From Hypericum androsaemum (lineage: Eukaryota > Streptophyta > Magnoliopsida > Malpighiales > Hypericaceae): a DNA stretch of 64,000 bases. The translations under genes and the position numbers were made by a program. Shown here in pieces: positions 19,271-33,230 of this stretch (the stretch's first letter is position 1; every line of letters starts with the position of its first letter). The notes under the pieces are model-generated. The model made no database searches. It saw nothing but the letters and a program-made list of their open reading frames with translations, and was not told the DNA's origin. Where the stretch lies: contig OZ023198.1 in the NCBI GenBank assembly GCA_963995505.1, forward strand, positions 3,100,001 to 3,164,000, given 5' to 3'.

Positions 19271-21430
19271 ATAAATTGGAAAAGAGTAGGTATAAAAAGT
19301 TTTTAGAAGACTTCCGGTTAATAAACTGGTTTTGATGGTTAATAAATTGGAAAAGAGAGAGACTTTTTCTATAAATTGGTTAATAAATGACAGCGTGGAC
19401 CTCCTAGATCGTTAAATTTAGAAGACTTTTCTATAACACTGTCAAAGTTTTTCGATGTTCCTGCGTGGCCATACGAGTATTAATAGTTTGTTTATAAATG
19501 TTAAAATTTATTAATATTACTTTTTAAAAAGTTTAGGTTGAATATTAAAAAATTAATATTATATCTAAATGGTTAATCTTGTGATCGTTATAGTACTCAC
19601 CCAAGCTCATTTGATTGTACATTAGTGAAACCAAAATTCGTTGATTTGGTTTAATAATACAAGACGTAACATGAATTAACAAAATTCTAAGATTTAATTC
19701 TTACCAGATGTAATTGGATATAAAAATTTAACTTTTGAAAAAACTATTGATCCCTAGTGATAAGAGCCGATTCGGACCAGGCCATAAGTTTAGAGCCAAT
19801 GAACTAGTGAAAGCCGAAGCCCTCGTCTTCTCTCATAATTCAGTTGGATCCAGTAATTTAAGCAGAGAATCTTGAGTAGAAGGAGGGATAGATTAATATT
19901 TTTTGTCGAATCACCGGAAGAAGTCATGGCGGGATTGATTGGATTGGGCCTAATCATAGATGTGATTCGATGAACAATTGAGAAGCAACATCTCCCGAAT
20001 ATTTATGTTTGAGTCAACAATATTTTTGAATAATTCAATAAATATTTAATAATATTAAATTTTCAATGACACAACTTGATATTAGTTAGCTAAACTATAT
20101 TATAGGTACACTTACTATTGTTATTTTCCGCTTCACGATAATAATTTCGAGCAATTTCTGGTCCATTATCTAATGTACAAATATCGATTAAAACGTTTGA
20201 CCGGAAGGTGGGAAGTTAGGGTGCACCAAACGTTATGCGTTTTTCTTTTGAAAAGAAGACACCAAGGAGGTTGAAAGAACATTTTAGAAATTGATTTTAC
20301 TGAATTTTAGTATTTTACAATACCACGTAGAATCAATAGAAAAAGATGATATCCAAAATTTGACTAATACATATTTGATTCGAGAAAACTACGTTACTAA
20401 TGTTTTAACTTAGCTGCATTTTCTAGTAATTTGAGATATTTTATTAAGTTTGAAATAATCCTATTAGTTAATTTAAGTATTCGTTTGATCAAACTTTTTA
20501 CTAGTAACCAATCCACCTTCTTGTGCTTAATTAACTTGGTTTAGAAAGAAAAAAAACTTAATATGCTTAATGCTTTATTATACTCTCGTGGGTCAAAACA
20601 AGTGCTTATACACGTCAGTACAATTAAATATGGCAATTAATTATTCTGACCAGATACCACCAAAAATGATCAATGCTAGTTGCCAAATTAAACTTTTGGA
20701 CCAGTAGATACTGCAGTTCCTCCCTTCCCTTAATTTCCCATCCAAAATTGCATATTCACGTGATAACTTTGAAAACGTTAGCTTAATCTTTTTTTTGAAA
20801 GGTAAGTATATTAAGAGTTACTATGATATATACATTCTATTTAGTATGATATTTTTCCTGTCATGTTGCCGAATCAAAATCCTACCACACCAAAACTCAA
20901 GGGAAAAAAGGTGCAGTAGGGAAAGACTTGAGAGTTAGATTGGTGATAACATTTACATTTAGATTTAGCTAAAAAAATACTTAAGAGTTAACATTGTTTT
21001 AGCTTAACTATGTTTCGAGTTCGAGTCTTAGGAATGCAATTGTGTTAAATATTTATTTAGAGAATTTTGTCACATTTTAAAAGTTTTACCCGACTTTAAC
21101 TCAATAATATAATTTAGTCGGCTCAGTAGGTTAGATACTAGATGTTATAACTAAAAAAAGTTAGTTCAATCTACATGTGACATATCAAACAACCAAAATT
21201 AGCTTAACAAAGATTCGAACCTAGATTAATTGCACTCGCATATCGAGATACTAGATGATATTAAAAAAATCGACATGTCACATTTCTATACAACCTGGCT
21301 GATTTATGTATGTCCGTATATATCCTCTAACTCAAGTAAAAGATTTAAAGATCTACCAATTGCACATGAATTATTCTCTCATAAAAAGTAAAAAAACAGA
21401 ACCAACTCTTTACTATCACACCTCTCCTCC
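19271..21430. other. Intergenic DNA upstream of invertase
   Basis: AT-rich. At 20787-20850 is a T-run followed by 'gaaaggtaagtatattaaga', also found at 30606-30668, which looks like a short minus-strand LINE tail. No other gene recognised. 'tctatttaatac' at about 21433 could be the invertase TATA box, about 75 bp before the ATG. Confidence 0.5.
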
Positions 21431-21510
21431 CTCTATTTAATACCATTTTCACAACGTTAGAATACTTATGTACCTCTTTGTAAGAGAAAGAAAAAAGGAA
21501 AAACCCCAAA

Positions 21511-24500
21511 ATGGAGAATGCACCCTACGCTCCGTTGCCGGAGAGCCCATCCTCCGCAGCCGGCGTCGTCCCTACTGCGAGACGCCGGCGACCCACGAAG
21601 GTTTTTGTGGCGACATTCGCATCGGTCGTTTTCCTGGTGTCTCTAGTGGCTATAATCATGGAGCAAAGCCAAGAGCCATTACCCGCACCAAACGACGAGG
21701 AGCAGTCACCTCCGACGTCGTTTTCGGAGCCGGAGATACTTCGGGGGGTCGCTGAAGGCGTGTCGGCCAAGTCAAACCCTTCCTATTTCTTCAAGGAGCT
21801 TTCTTACAATTGGACAAATGCGATGTACGCTTGGCAGCGGACCGCCTACCATTTCCAGCCCGAGAAGAATTGGATGAATGGTAGGTACACGTTTGACTGA
21901 CTTTATTAAAATTGGTTGGAATTAGTTTATTATCACTTGAACCAATATAGTGGTGTCCAAAGCTATTTTATTAAATTTATTATCTTGTGTACTAAGCAAG
22001 AAATTTTATCAAAATTTACTACCCTAGCTTATGTTAATAAATTTGTTTTATTGAAATCAACTATTATCTAGATTCGTATTAGGCTGACTAATCCAATTTT
22101 GAGTTTTTGTTACATTTTCAATTACTTGAACTCGATAATTCTTGATTAAGATAAAATTACTTCATTAATAGTTCATCTAAGTGCTTATTGATATGTTAAC
22201 AAATTTGTTTCTATATAAGGCAAGTATTATAATAGTTGCACTAAGTTAGTAACTGAGATTTTAATTTCACTTTTATGGATTGACACTTCCTATAATTAAA
22301 CTGACATAAATGTTCACCTTTTTGTGTGGATTCATTACTATTATTTTATCCCCTTTTTTGTGATCTCAATCATTAATACAAGGTCTCTTTTTGTTTCTTA
22401 ATTATGTCCCAATCTGGTGATCTCCAATGGCGGATTTTGGCCTTTCTGCTTCAGATCCTGATGGTACGTATCACTTATCATCTAAATTTGTTTTCTAATA
22501 CAAGTATGAACTTAGTTACCGTTTTTTAATTAGAGAAGTTAAATTTAATAGTAGAAGATTTCCATTAATAGTTGGCAAGTTGGTCTAGATATTGTTTGTT
22601 CGTGTTCTGTATATCTTGATTAGGATTATTTATGAAAATAATAATAATGGTATTGAACAGAGAGGCATCACGTGGTCTTGCCCGATTGATACATTGAGCC
22701 TTTGGATTGTACTAAAGATTGGTCGCCACCTATAACCAATCGGTAGAGGAGTGGTTGGCCACTTCTGGTACACTAGTTTTTATACTATATAATGTTTTAA
22801 TATTAGGTCGATTAACAAGTAGAATCCTTGAAATATAGCAAATTTTATATAACAAATATTTAACTATTAATAAGTATTTATTTGTTTGAATTTAAATTAA
22901 TTGGTTGAGTGGGCACACAAAAAATAAATATTTAGTATTATTGTGTTTCCAAAAGATTGGACTTAAGATTTTTAATATTTTTTTATAAGTTAATCTAAGT
23001 ATCTAAGTAGACCGGAGGAAGGCAAAATAACAAAAGAACTAGCTAAATAATTGGCTAGAAATCTTGAGTTCCAGATTTAAAGACTAACATTTTTTCTGAT
23101 ACTACATTAAAACTTGGTACAGTTTTTTTTGAAAGGTTAAAAAAAAGATTTTCTGTATTGGTAAGTTGGTACAGTTGACACAGTTGCGAAGTTTTCTGAT
23201 CCAAATAAAATAATGAAAGGGCCAAATTTCTGTATTGAGAATCCTAGAAAAAGATTTTCTGTTGAGAACTTCAATTATTGGACGTTTGAGATTTGTCCAA
23301 TCAATATACGGATAACGAGGAAAGTAGCTACTGCCACATGTGTTCCGCAGTCTATCTAAACCATAGGCCCACAAGAAAACGTTCCTTTGGTGTTGTGAAC
23401 CAACCAGCAATCACAATACAGTATATCTTTTACTGTGATCACTTAGCTGTGGCTTTTGGTACCTAATCCGAATATAATTAGTCGGTTTACTGTGTGTTGT
23501 AATATTGATTGTTATAAAAAAATCCCCATAATGTTATATAATTATAATATTGTCATCCGTTAAAGACAGTTTTCCTGCATCAAGATTTGGCCAACTGGTT
23601 GACTTTCATATACAATTTTTTATATGTTAAATTTGTATTAGTCTTTCCAAGCCGCCAAAAATAATTACAAGACAATTACATTTTTAATACCTAAACTACA
23701 TCGTCTAGAACACGAATCATAATACTAGACGACGAATCATAATAAAACTATGATAATAGTTATTTAAGTAATTATTCCCACTATATATCCACATAAAAAC
23801 ACCCCGTTCCAATTAAATTGGGACCAACAAAACACCTAGACAATCTTAATCACCCCTACTTCATGTACATTTATTTATTATTATTTTTCTGTATTTTCAC
23901 TGTATACATTAAATTTTATGCTGTACTGATTATTGACGGGTAAACAAGAGGAAACTTGATTTGTTGCACTTAAAGAAAACAAACCAGTTTTTTTAATCTA
24001 TTGAGTTTTGTTGGTAGGGACTTACTTTCTTAACAATATATATTTTATTCATAAAACTCAAACTAAATTTATCGTTAAGAAAATTAGGTATGCTATTTGC
24101 TTGATGTATATTCGGGTCTTTTTTAGACGAGCCCAGGACTTTTTGGTTTGATTATCTTGGTGACACTTTGGTGTCGGTGTTCAGATAGCGTCTATCACTG
24201 TAGTGCGTGTTGATAGACATTATCTGGTACATTGGATGTATCTTGGTGGACTATTTTGATAAATACAATACTTTACTTACCAAAAAATTAGTTCATTTAT
24301 CCTATGTTTACGTTGGACGTAAGTTTTCATCGTAAGAGGAACCAAAAAATTGAATTCCTCTAGCAATATACGTTGGTTGAACAAGGTAACATATCTAGTT
24401 TTTTCCACCATAACCAAAGATTTTTTTGTTTCAATTTGTTTTCTAGTGTATTTTGTGTAGTTTTGAATTTATAATTTCGTTAAATTCGAACCAAGTATTT

Positions 24501-27500
24501 AAGGAATCACATGGAACTCGATCGGTTTTAAGTAACCACATCTGAAGCTGCATTTCTAACATGATCCGGGCACGTGACTCCACTTAAAAACGATCGAGCT
24601 CCATGTTCTTCTTGGTCTAATTAATCTCGAGATGTCCCAATAAATATTTGTCAACTACCTAAGAACAAGGATTTTGTCTTTTTGACGGTTAGTTGGAAGA
24701 AATTAAATCTGTCTTTGTTTATTTATTTTTTACATGATGCGGGATATGCTTAGGATGCTTATGTAACGGGAGTGGACAATCTTGTGTGCTTGTAGGTCCG
24801 TTATTCCACCTGGGGTACTACCATCTCTTCTACCAATGGAATCCGGATTCCGCCACGTGGGGCAACATCACGTGGGGCCATGCCGTATCGACGGACCTGA
24901 TCCACTGGGAGGACCTCCCACTGGCGATGGTCCCGGACCAATGGTACGACATCAATGGCGTGTGGACGGGGTCTGCCACGCTCCTCCCTGACGGTCAGAT
25001 CGTCATGCTCTACACCGGGGACACCAACGCCTCGGTGCAGGTGCAGAACCTGGCATACCCCGTGAACCTATCTGACCCACTCCTCCTGGACTGGCTCAAG
25101 TACCCGGGTAATCCGGTGATGGTTCCACCAATCGGAATCGAGATCGCCGAGTTCAGGGACCCATCCACCGCGTGGATGGGCCCCAATGACACGTGGTACC
25201 TCGCCATTGGGTCAAGGCACAATGAAAGTGGAGTTGAAGCAGGCATTGCATTATTATACCAAACTACAAACTTCACATCATTTGAGTTATTGGATGGGCT
25301 GTTGCATCAAGTGCCGGGTACGGGTATGTGGGAGTGCATAGACTTTTACCCAATTTCCGTTAATGGGTCGTCGGGGTTGGACACATCGGTTAATGGGCCT
25401 GGAATTAAGCACGTGTTGAAGGCCAGCCTCGATGATACCAAGAAAGACCATTACGCAATTGGGACATACGACCAGATTAACAATACATGGAGCCCCGACA
25501 ACCCGGAGGAGGATGTTGGAATTGGGCTTAGGTATGAAATTGTTCCAAGTAAATTTTATTCCTATGTAATGGGAAAAGTCTACTTTAGTACCTTGTGGTA
25601 TCGCCCAAAATTATTTTAGTACCCTGTGGTAAAAAATCGATCAATCGAGTCATACTTATTCTAATTAACATCAAAAAGGTCCCCGGGCAGCTGCCCGGAC
25701 CTGCCCGAACCTACCCGAACCCTGTCCGAACTACGTGGCCAACCACGTCACCAAATTTTGATGACGTGGTGCCACGTGGACATCCATCTCCTTCCCTCCT
25801 CCTCCTCCTCCGCGTCCTCCTCCTCCTCCTCCTCTCCGCGTCCTCCTCCTCCTCCGCGTCCTCCTCCTCCTTCTCCACGTCCTCCTCCTCCTCTGCGTCC
25901 TCCTCCTCCTCCTCCGCGTCCTCCTCCTCCTCTCCGCGTCCTCCTCCGCGTCCTCCTCCTCCTCCTCTCCGCGTCCTCCTCCTCCTCCTCTCCGTGTCCT
26001 CCTCCTCCTCCTCCTCTACCTCCTCCTCCTCCTCCTCCTCCTCCACGTCCTCCTCCTCCTCCGCGTCCTCCTCCTCCTCTCCGCGTCCTCCTCCTCCTCC
26101 TCCACCTCTCCGCGTCCTCCTCCTCCTCCGCCTCCTCCTCCTCCTCCTCCTCCTCCGCGTCCTCCTCCTCCTCCTCTCCGCATCCTCCTCCTCCTCCTCC
26201 TCTCCGCGTCCTCCTCCTCCACCTCCTCCCCGCCTCCTCCTCCTCCTCTCCACATGGCGCCACGTCATCAAAATTTGGTGACGTGGCTGGCCACGTAGTT
26301 CGGGCAGGGTTCGGGTAGGTTCGGGCAGCTGCCCGATGACCTTTTTGATGTTAATTGGAATAAGTATGACTCGATTGATCAGTTTTTTACCACATGGTAC
26401 TAAAGTGATTTTGGACGATACCACAGGGTACTAAAGTAGACTTTTTTCAATAAAATATACATTCTCTCGGATGTTAAATCTCTAGTACCATGAGCTTAGG
26501 TATGACTACGGGTGGTACTATGCTTCCAAGACATTCTATGACCAAAACAAGCAGAGGAGAATCTTGTGGGGTTGGATCAATGAGACAGACACCGAAACTG
26601 ATGATTTGAGCAAGGGTTGGGCCTCTGTCCAGGTACAAATAATACATACTTTCTTAGTCTAAAAAATTGTGCACGAAATTTAATTAAGTTAGAATATTTT
26701 TAAAAAAAAATCATTATAAGATGACAGATGTTGCGTGTAAAACATATCATTTTCACAAATTTATATGTAAAGATTTTCCAAATTTGCTTATTAATTATAT
26801 CAATCATCAGATGAAAAACCTACTATGTTGCCTATTTATTATGTTTAGCAATTGCATTCCAGACTGCAATTTTTCAAGGATTTTTTTAAATTAACATACA
26901 TATCTTCCAGGCAATTCCTAGGAGTGTGTTATTTGACGACAAGACAGGGACCAACATTCTCCAATGGCCAGTGGACGAGATAGAGAGCTTGAGATTGAAC
27001 AGCACTGAATTTGAAGATGTCCTAATCGAACCCGGTTCAGTTGTCCCTCTTGAAATTGGCTCAGCCACTCAGGTTAATTTCTTAGTCACTTTTCTCGACA
27101 CGTAATTAGTTGGTTCTTCGAAACAATTTACAAATAATATATCTTTGTTTAAAATTCTTTTACTTCATTGAAGCTGGACATATTCGTTGAGTTCGAAACG
27201 GAGTTGATATCAAATTCAACAACTGAAGACTATGATTGTAGCGGTGGGGCCACAGAGAGGAGTGTTTTTGGGCCGTTTGGGCTTTTAGTCGTTGCCGATG
27301 ACTCGCTAACTGAGCTAACTCCTATATTTTTTCGGCCTGTTAATTCATCCAGTAACAATCTCACAACTTATTTCTGCGCCGATGAGACAAGGTTTTTCTT
27401 CTTTCCGTCCCTTACTTTATGTTAGAATTCCATGGATTGGCATGTTAGAGTTTTGTCGTTTATAAATAGGAGCCTGAATAGAGTTTTGTTGTTTTCTTTT

Positions 27501-28039
27501 TTTCACTTTGGTCCCTAAATGGTAATTTGAATGACTATTTGTTGCAGGTCCTCAACAGCAAATGATGTTCTTAAGGTGATATATGGCACAAGCGTCCCCG
27601 TCCTTGACGACGAGAATTACAGCTTGAGAGTGTTGGTAAGTGCTTTCTTACAAGTAGATTTTTCTTATCAAAAAGTGGATACCTGGTATTCTCATCTCTA
27701 TATTTTCCTACTAACGAAATACGTCGTGATAAAGTTGTTATACTTTAACCAATAGATCTCGAGTTCGAATATTAGGCAATGCAGCAATGTTATATAATAG
27801 ATTAATTGACCGAATATCTTATATTTGTCGCAAAATTTTAAATGTAGGTGGATCATTCAATTGTGGAAAGTTTCGCACAAGGAGGAAGGAGAGTGATCAC
27901 CTCCAGAATTTATCCTACTGAAGCTATATATGGCAATGCGAGGTTGTTCCTATTCAACAACGCAACCGGGGTCAACGTTAAGGCCACACTGAAGATTTGG
28001 CAATTGGATTCTGCATTTATTGGTCCTTACCCACTCTGA
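21511..28039 (+). CDS. Vacuolar-type acid invertase (beta-fructofuranosidase, GH32), 8 exons
   Basis: Hydrolyses sucrose to glucose and fructose; by its N-terminus a vacuolar form. Exons: 21511-21880, 22455-22463, 24796-25531, 26500-26632, 26911-27072, 27174-27391, 27548-27635, 27848-28039; 635 residues. Exon 2 is the 9-nt mini-exon typical of plant invertases and completes the nucleophile motif, here NDPDG (123-127) rather than the usual NDPNG. Other GH32 signatures: FRDP (246-249, Asp248) and WECIDFYP (305-312, Glu306). The usual residue at the Ile position is Val in vacuolar and Pro in cell-wall forms. A single hydrophobic segment at about 31-49 after an Arg-rich stretch, with a proline-rich linker, fits the membrane-anchored vacuolar precursor. 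Intron 2 is 2.3 kb. Intron 3 carries a TIR element. No stop or frameshift is seen. Confidence 0.95.
22455..22463 (+). other. Invertase 9-nt mini-exon
   Basis: 'atcctgatg' between 'cttcag' and 'gtacgt'. It supplies the central codons of NDPDG. Splicing it in keeps frame: exon 1 ends with the first base of the Asp codon and exon 3 begins with the last two of the Gly codon. Confidence 0.92.
25572..26447. mobile_element. Long-TIR element inside invertase intron 3
   Basis: Ends 'gaaaagtctactttagtacc' and its inverse ('ggtactaaagtagactttt'). The TIRs extend about 200 bp and include 'gggcagctgcccgg', 'ccacgtcaccaaattttgat' and inverses. Centre about 25795-26250 is a pure (CCT)n/CCGCGT tandem array. 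No clean target duplication was found. Without it intron 3 would be about 90 bp rather than 968 bp. Terminal similarity to the MITE at 10185 points to a MULE-like origin. A relic of the same right end is at about 54650-54775. Confidence 0.75.
25795..26252. repeat. CCT-rich tandem array with CCGCGT spacers
   Basis: About 460 bp of (TCC)n blocks separated by 'tccgcgtcc'. It yields long Ser/Pro-rich forward and Glu/Arg-rich reverse open frames, none of which is a gene. Confidence 0.92.
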
Positions 28040-30600
28040 GCAAAATTACTTAAGAGGCAACTCAAAACCCTAATCGAGCCTCTTGTCATTCATAAGTTTA
28101 CTATTATTTGTTTCATTGGGTTGGAAAAAGAAAAAAATTAGAGAAATATATCTTAGCCAATCAAATGAGACCCCATTTGATATTGATGTGGTATCTGTGA
28201 TAGACAATAAAGAAGTCACAAATTTTTGGAACTGGGAAGTATATAAAGGCATTTGCATTACCTCATAATCAGATACTCATTAAAAAATAATAATACAATT
28301 TTGAAACAGACAGAGTAACAAAAGGTGTCAAAGTTATTTTCATCAAGATTTAACAATTGCATTTTTAGAGTTCGAATGAAAAAAAAACTCTGGTCAAGGT
28401 AGAATAAATCTATACTAATTAATCAGTTAATCTATATAGGTGGTTGGTTTTACTTGTTTAGCTTTCAAGTATATGGATTTTAGGGATGTGGATGTCTATG
28501 TTGACGCAAAGTTTTTGGTAGCCAATTGAGTTGATCCAAGTGAGAATGAACTTGAATATTTATTAAAGAATTATTTAATAAATATTGTTCAACAATATTC
28601 CACTCTTAATAAGAGATTTACCTAAAAAAAATTTCAGTAGTCATCAATTTTTGTGGGCCTGTGGCTACTCCTGAAGTCTAAACAAGGGAATGGGCTCAAT
28701 AAGCCCACCTGGAGCCCATTATGCTCCGGGATGGATTTTCTTGGAAAATAAAACGCAGATTCCCTGTCTGGTTGTTCATAGGAATTGAATTTCCATTCCC
28801 ATTGCTAATCAAAATCTATACGTTAAAAAACTAATTAAGGACATATTATAAGAGATGATATGAGGAAATTTTTTTTAAGAAGAAGAAAATCTTTTTTTGG
28901 GGGTTTATAATTTTTTCGTACGTGTGTTTTCAGCTAATTTAATTGAAACACTATCGATGGAAATTGTTCCAAATAATAAAAGAATTAGCCTTTTTGAGAG
29001 TTAGGAAAAAAATGTAATTGACTAATCACTCCATAAACGAGGCCTGAGAAGTTAAATATACACTCATATATGCACCGACGAAGAAAGTTAGCGAAATTAG
29101 GTGCTTATTGCTACTGTCCAAACAATGTGCACCGACGAAGAAATGAGTTATTTTATTTTCTTCGACCCGTTAATTAAGCATTCTTAAGAAAATAAAAATC
29201 TTTTATGATTTGATTTAGTAGACCAATACAGGCTAATGTAAAGATAATAAAAGAGGATGAATAAGAAGCAATATCCGTGAATTGTTTGCAATAAATTACT
29301 TTAATTGGTTAATTAATTTTTATCTGGAAAATAACATAGAGTGGTAACTCGTAAATGATGAACTTTATTTTTTTGAGGGGTCAAATGATGAACTTTATTC
29401 GATTGTAAACAGAGTAAAAGAAGTGTAATAACTACACAATGTTACAGTTATCCTTTTTTGTTTAAACTTATGATGCATTGATGCAAAATTGAGACTAGAA
29501 TCATAGATTTGATAAACTATAGATTTACAAATAAAAAAGAGAGTTAAATTCTCCCAATTTAGTGAACAAAACTAAGGAGAAATTAAGGGAAAGAGGTCTC
29601 CTTGTTTTCCTTCACTTTACTTATAAGGTATTTATGTAAACACTAAGCGTTAAAATATCGGCATCAATACTGATAAAAGTTGATTTAAACAATAAAATGC
29701 TTAAATTGTCTTAAGGATATTTTTTGTTCAATTTTTCTGAATAAAAAATAGATTGGAAGAGCCTCTATAATTACGGCTCGTAAATACTCAACTCAAAATA
29801 CCATAATTAAAAAAATATTGGCATGAATCATGTGATTGTATCAAATGAGAATCCAAAGAAGTATCTGTCTCGCAATTTTCATGAGCCTTGGAATACAACG
29901 ATTTATTTACATTGATATTTTTTTTGGGTGTAAGTTCTGATATTCAAAGTTGAATACTATCGAATTATATTTTTGAGTAAAAAACTTAATAATATTTTTT
30001 ACATTGGCGAAGTTGAACCAAATACTTAAGTGAATCTAAATCTTTTAATATCTGGAACAATTCTCATTTTCATGTGATAAATTTAGTTATTTTGGCCAAT
30101 CGGATTCCTAATTAGTCACACCAATATGAGCCTACTTTCCGGCTGAACGGAAAGAAACAAAGGGATGGGAGAAAAAAAATGGTGTCAATACAAGAAAGTA
30201 CAAAATATGTGGTGGCCAACCCTAATACACAGAACGAGGAGACAACAAAATTTAACGAAAATATTTATAGAATTTTGTCAGGAAGTGGAAATATTATTGT
30301 GCAATTTATAAGGTCTTATATCTTTTTTTCATTTTAATTGAGAGATCAAACCAAGTAGTGAGAGGTTAGGGAGGGGGAAAAGATAATATTGAAGGGAGTT
30401 CTTAGTAATTTGTCCGCAATGCTGGAAAAAAAATAGAAATTAAATCTGGTACTTTTGGTAATATCTTTTTAATCCAAAGATTAGAATTCTTTTATCCGTG
30501 CAAGCACCAGTTGAAGTTTGTTGAAATAACAAGAAATTTAGATATTTCTCAAGTAAAATTTCAAGTCCAAAATTTATACATGTATTATTGCAGCATCTAC
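28040..30600. other. Intergenic DNA downstream of invertase
   Basis: Invertase 3' region, then about 2.5 kb AT-rich sequence with no recognisable gene. Short frames at 28070-28268 are not supported by any domain. Confidence 0.5.
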
Positions 30601-30605
30601 TATAC

Positions 30606-30668
30606 TAAGACTTTTTTTTGAAAGGTAAGTATATTAAGAGTCGCCATGATATATACATCTTACTTACT
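30606..30668 (-). repeat. LINE-tail-like fragment
   Basis: T-run followed by 'gaaaggtaagtatattaaga', nearly the same as 20787-20850. On the minus strand this reads as a 3' end with poly-A, typical of a severely 5'-truncated LINE. Confidence 0.5.
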
Positions 30669-30883
30669 ATACTAAGACTTATAAAAAAAGATCTACTATA
30701 CTAAGAAACAAACCCTTTAAAAAAATTATTATTGACAAACAAAATATATAATGGAGTATCAAAATAATCAAGTCAGACTAGAATTCTATTAGAGATAACT
30801 TTTTCAAAATTGATAATACGTATTATTCAATGAACGAATACTCCAAATTAAACATAAATAGAAAAGGGACGAACGATCACCCT

Positions 30884-31779
30884 GTTTGGCGAAATAGATT
30901 GATAGCAGATAGCAGAAAATATATAGTAGATTCTTAGCAAATATCGTAGATAGCAGATTGAAGAATGTATTTAGTAAAATTAACTAGCAGATAGCATATT
31001 CAAATTAGTAGATTATAAATTTTTGTTAAAATTTACTATTTATTTTTAAATTAAGCATAAATAAAATAATCTAAATTATTTACTTAAAATAAAATAGTAA
31101 TAATTTAATATTATTTATTTTGGTTAAATTGACGTCCAATGATTGAAAAACTTAGTTATTTACTATATTTATGAAGTTTATAATTTTAAGAGATATTAGT
31201 TTTGTAAATTTTTTTTTTGAATTTTTATATATAATATAATTAACATTAATTTTTTTGATCAAACATATAATGTACAACTATCTAGTAAAAATTCATATTC
31301 ATTAAAAATAGAATAAAAATTCTATTTTTATGTACGAACATACGCATACTTTAAATATATTGCGAATGAGAAAAAAATTGTTTGTTAATTTTGTGTTCAT
31401 TATTTTTGATAATTTTAAAATAATTATTACAACTTTTTTATCCGATAGTACTATTGAGAATTTTATTCTCCAAAAATATTTTATGTTGAGTTAGATGACT
31501 TTTGAAATAAAAAAAAATATATAATTAATTTGATGTATATTAGAAATAAAACAATTTGAAATTATTATGTATAGGAAAAATAAATTTACTAAAAAAATGC
31601 AACCTAAACCATAAAGGAAAAAAACTACTTTTTTTGGAAAAAAGAATAACTAACTAATGTATTATCTATTAGTAGATTAAAATAACTACAAAATTTACTA
31701 TTTTATCAAACATATAGATTGTACTTTCTCTTCCTAATCTACTATCTACCTTTCCTATCTATTTCAACGAATACACCTA
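30884..31779. mobile_element. Putative 0.9-kb TIR element, AT-rich
   Basis: The left end 'ccctgtttggcgaaatagat' followed by 'tagcagatagcag' is matched in inverse orientation by the right end ('ctactatctacctttcctat' then 'ctatttcaacgaatacacc'). The interior is over 75% AT with no ORF. No clear target duplication. The ends recall hAT- or PIF-type MITEs. The motif 'ggatagcagataacagatt' in SKU5-like intron 2 is related. Confidence 0.5.
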
Positions 31780-33230
31780 ATTATCCAGAAATGGAGGTAG
31801 GGCCCGGAAAAAGATTCATGGCGGGGTCGTTGTGTTAGTTTTTGCATTTTGGGGATTGGTGGGGCCGCAGGGTGCAAAGTTTGACGGTTTTTTGCAGGGC
31901 GGAAGAAACGATATGAACGTCGGAAAGGGACAAAACGGGCAAATTGGAAAGTGCAAAGGCGGCATCGCGAGGAATTATATATTTTTAATATCTGATTTTT
32001 TGAATATTTATTTAACAAATTAATTAAATTCTGATTCTATAAGTTTTTTATGTTTAAATAATTTTCACGGAAATTATATAAGTGCTTGTTATTGGAGTTA
32101 TAAATTAAGAAAAGAGATATGTAATTAAAATTGCATGGAAGGAAAATTGAACCCAGGAAGATTGGAGGCGCGGAAGACGCCGAAACGTGTGCGGTTCGTT
32201 TCTCCGGGTTGCTTTCATTTGTCAACCGGCTGGAGCCGGCGACTCGCTAGTGTCCAAGATTTTTTAAAATTAAAACTATACAACACTAATTTTTTTGGGT
32301 AAAATACTATACAGCACTTATTGATTTACTAATAAATCTTTAGTAAATTGACTTATTCAAGTTTAATTTAGTTAAACTGCAAAGCGATATAAAGTCTGCA
32401 TACCACGTTCACATTTCTACATCTCGAACTCTAAATCAACATAAACATTAAAAATATCAAAAGTTTTAATTGGTTACGACAATGTTTTTCTTTAATCTAG
32501 AAATATCAAATTCAAATATTTAAGAATGCATCAAAATTAAATATTTGATATAAACCAAATATATGCATCAAACATATGACTAACAGTTAACCATAACGAA
32601 AGTTCTTATGTATTTTGCTTATTTTAAAAGTCGGAGATGTGATTTTAAATTACAAACGCAACTACCGATATTGCCATAATTAAATGATGTGACAACAATT
32701 GACCTTAAATAATTTAGAATTAACCGATTTTGGGAGCAGCGATACACAGTCGGTAAGGGTGACTATCAATTAAATTTGATACGATCCCAAATTTGGTTTA
32801 GATTTAAATATTTTTTATACGAAATTAAATTTGTCTTTGAACGAATCACACACGAATCATAATTTTTATTATTCAAATTTGACTAATCATAATTCGAATT
32901 TATCCGAATCGGACCATGGTCACCCCTACCTGTTACCTGCTACCGGTTTCACCAAACGCGCAAAACCCGCGGCCATTAAAGCAGTTTCCCATATTCAGCC
33001 CTCCCTCGTAACTTCACTCCATAAGAAGAAGTTGCCGTCTTGCCACTCCTACTCCCCATGGCTGCCCTTTCCCCTTCTTCTTCTTAACGATTACCTAATT
33101 AATTTTATTACAATTATTATTATGTAAAAGCGCGAAAAAGGAAAAAAAAAACAACATCGTTTGCCAAAAGCAGCAAATAAAAAAACAACTCCCGTTTCCT
33201 TCGATATTCTCACGCAGAAGAAGAAGAAGG
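31780..33230. other. Intergenic DNA upstream of SKU5-like gene
   Basis: 31800-31975 is more GC-rich than its surroundings but has no identifiable domain. 32920-33070 is also GC-richer and may be promoter. No gene recognised. Confidence 0.45.

Noticed and set aside
25595..26424. Ser-rich, Pro-rich and Glu/Arg-rich frames of 170-240 codons
   Set aside because: They arise from the CCT-rich array within invertase intron 3. All frames are open in both directions and splice sites place the region inside an intron.
30884..31779. Cryptic gene in the AT-rich 31-kb region
   Set aside because: No open frame of note and the ends form an inverted repeat, better explained as a TIR element.
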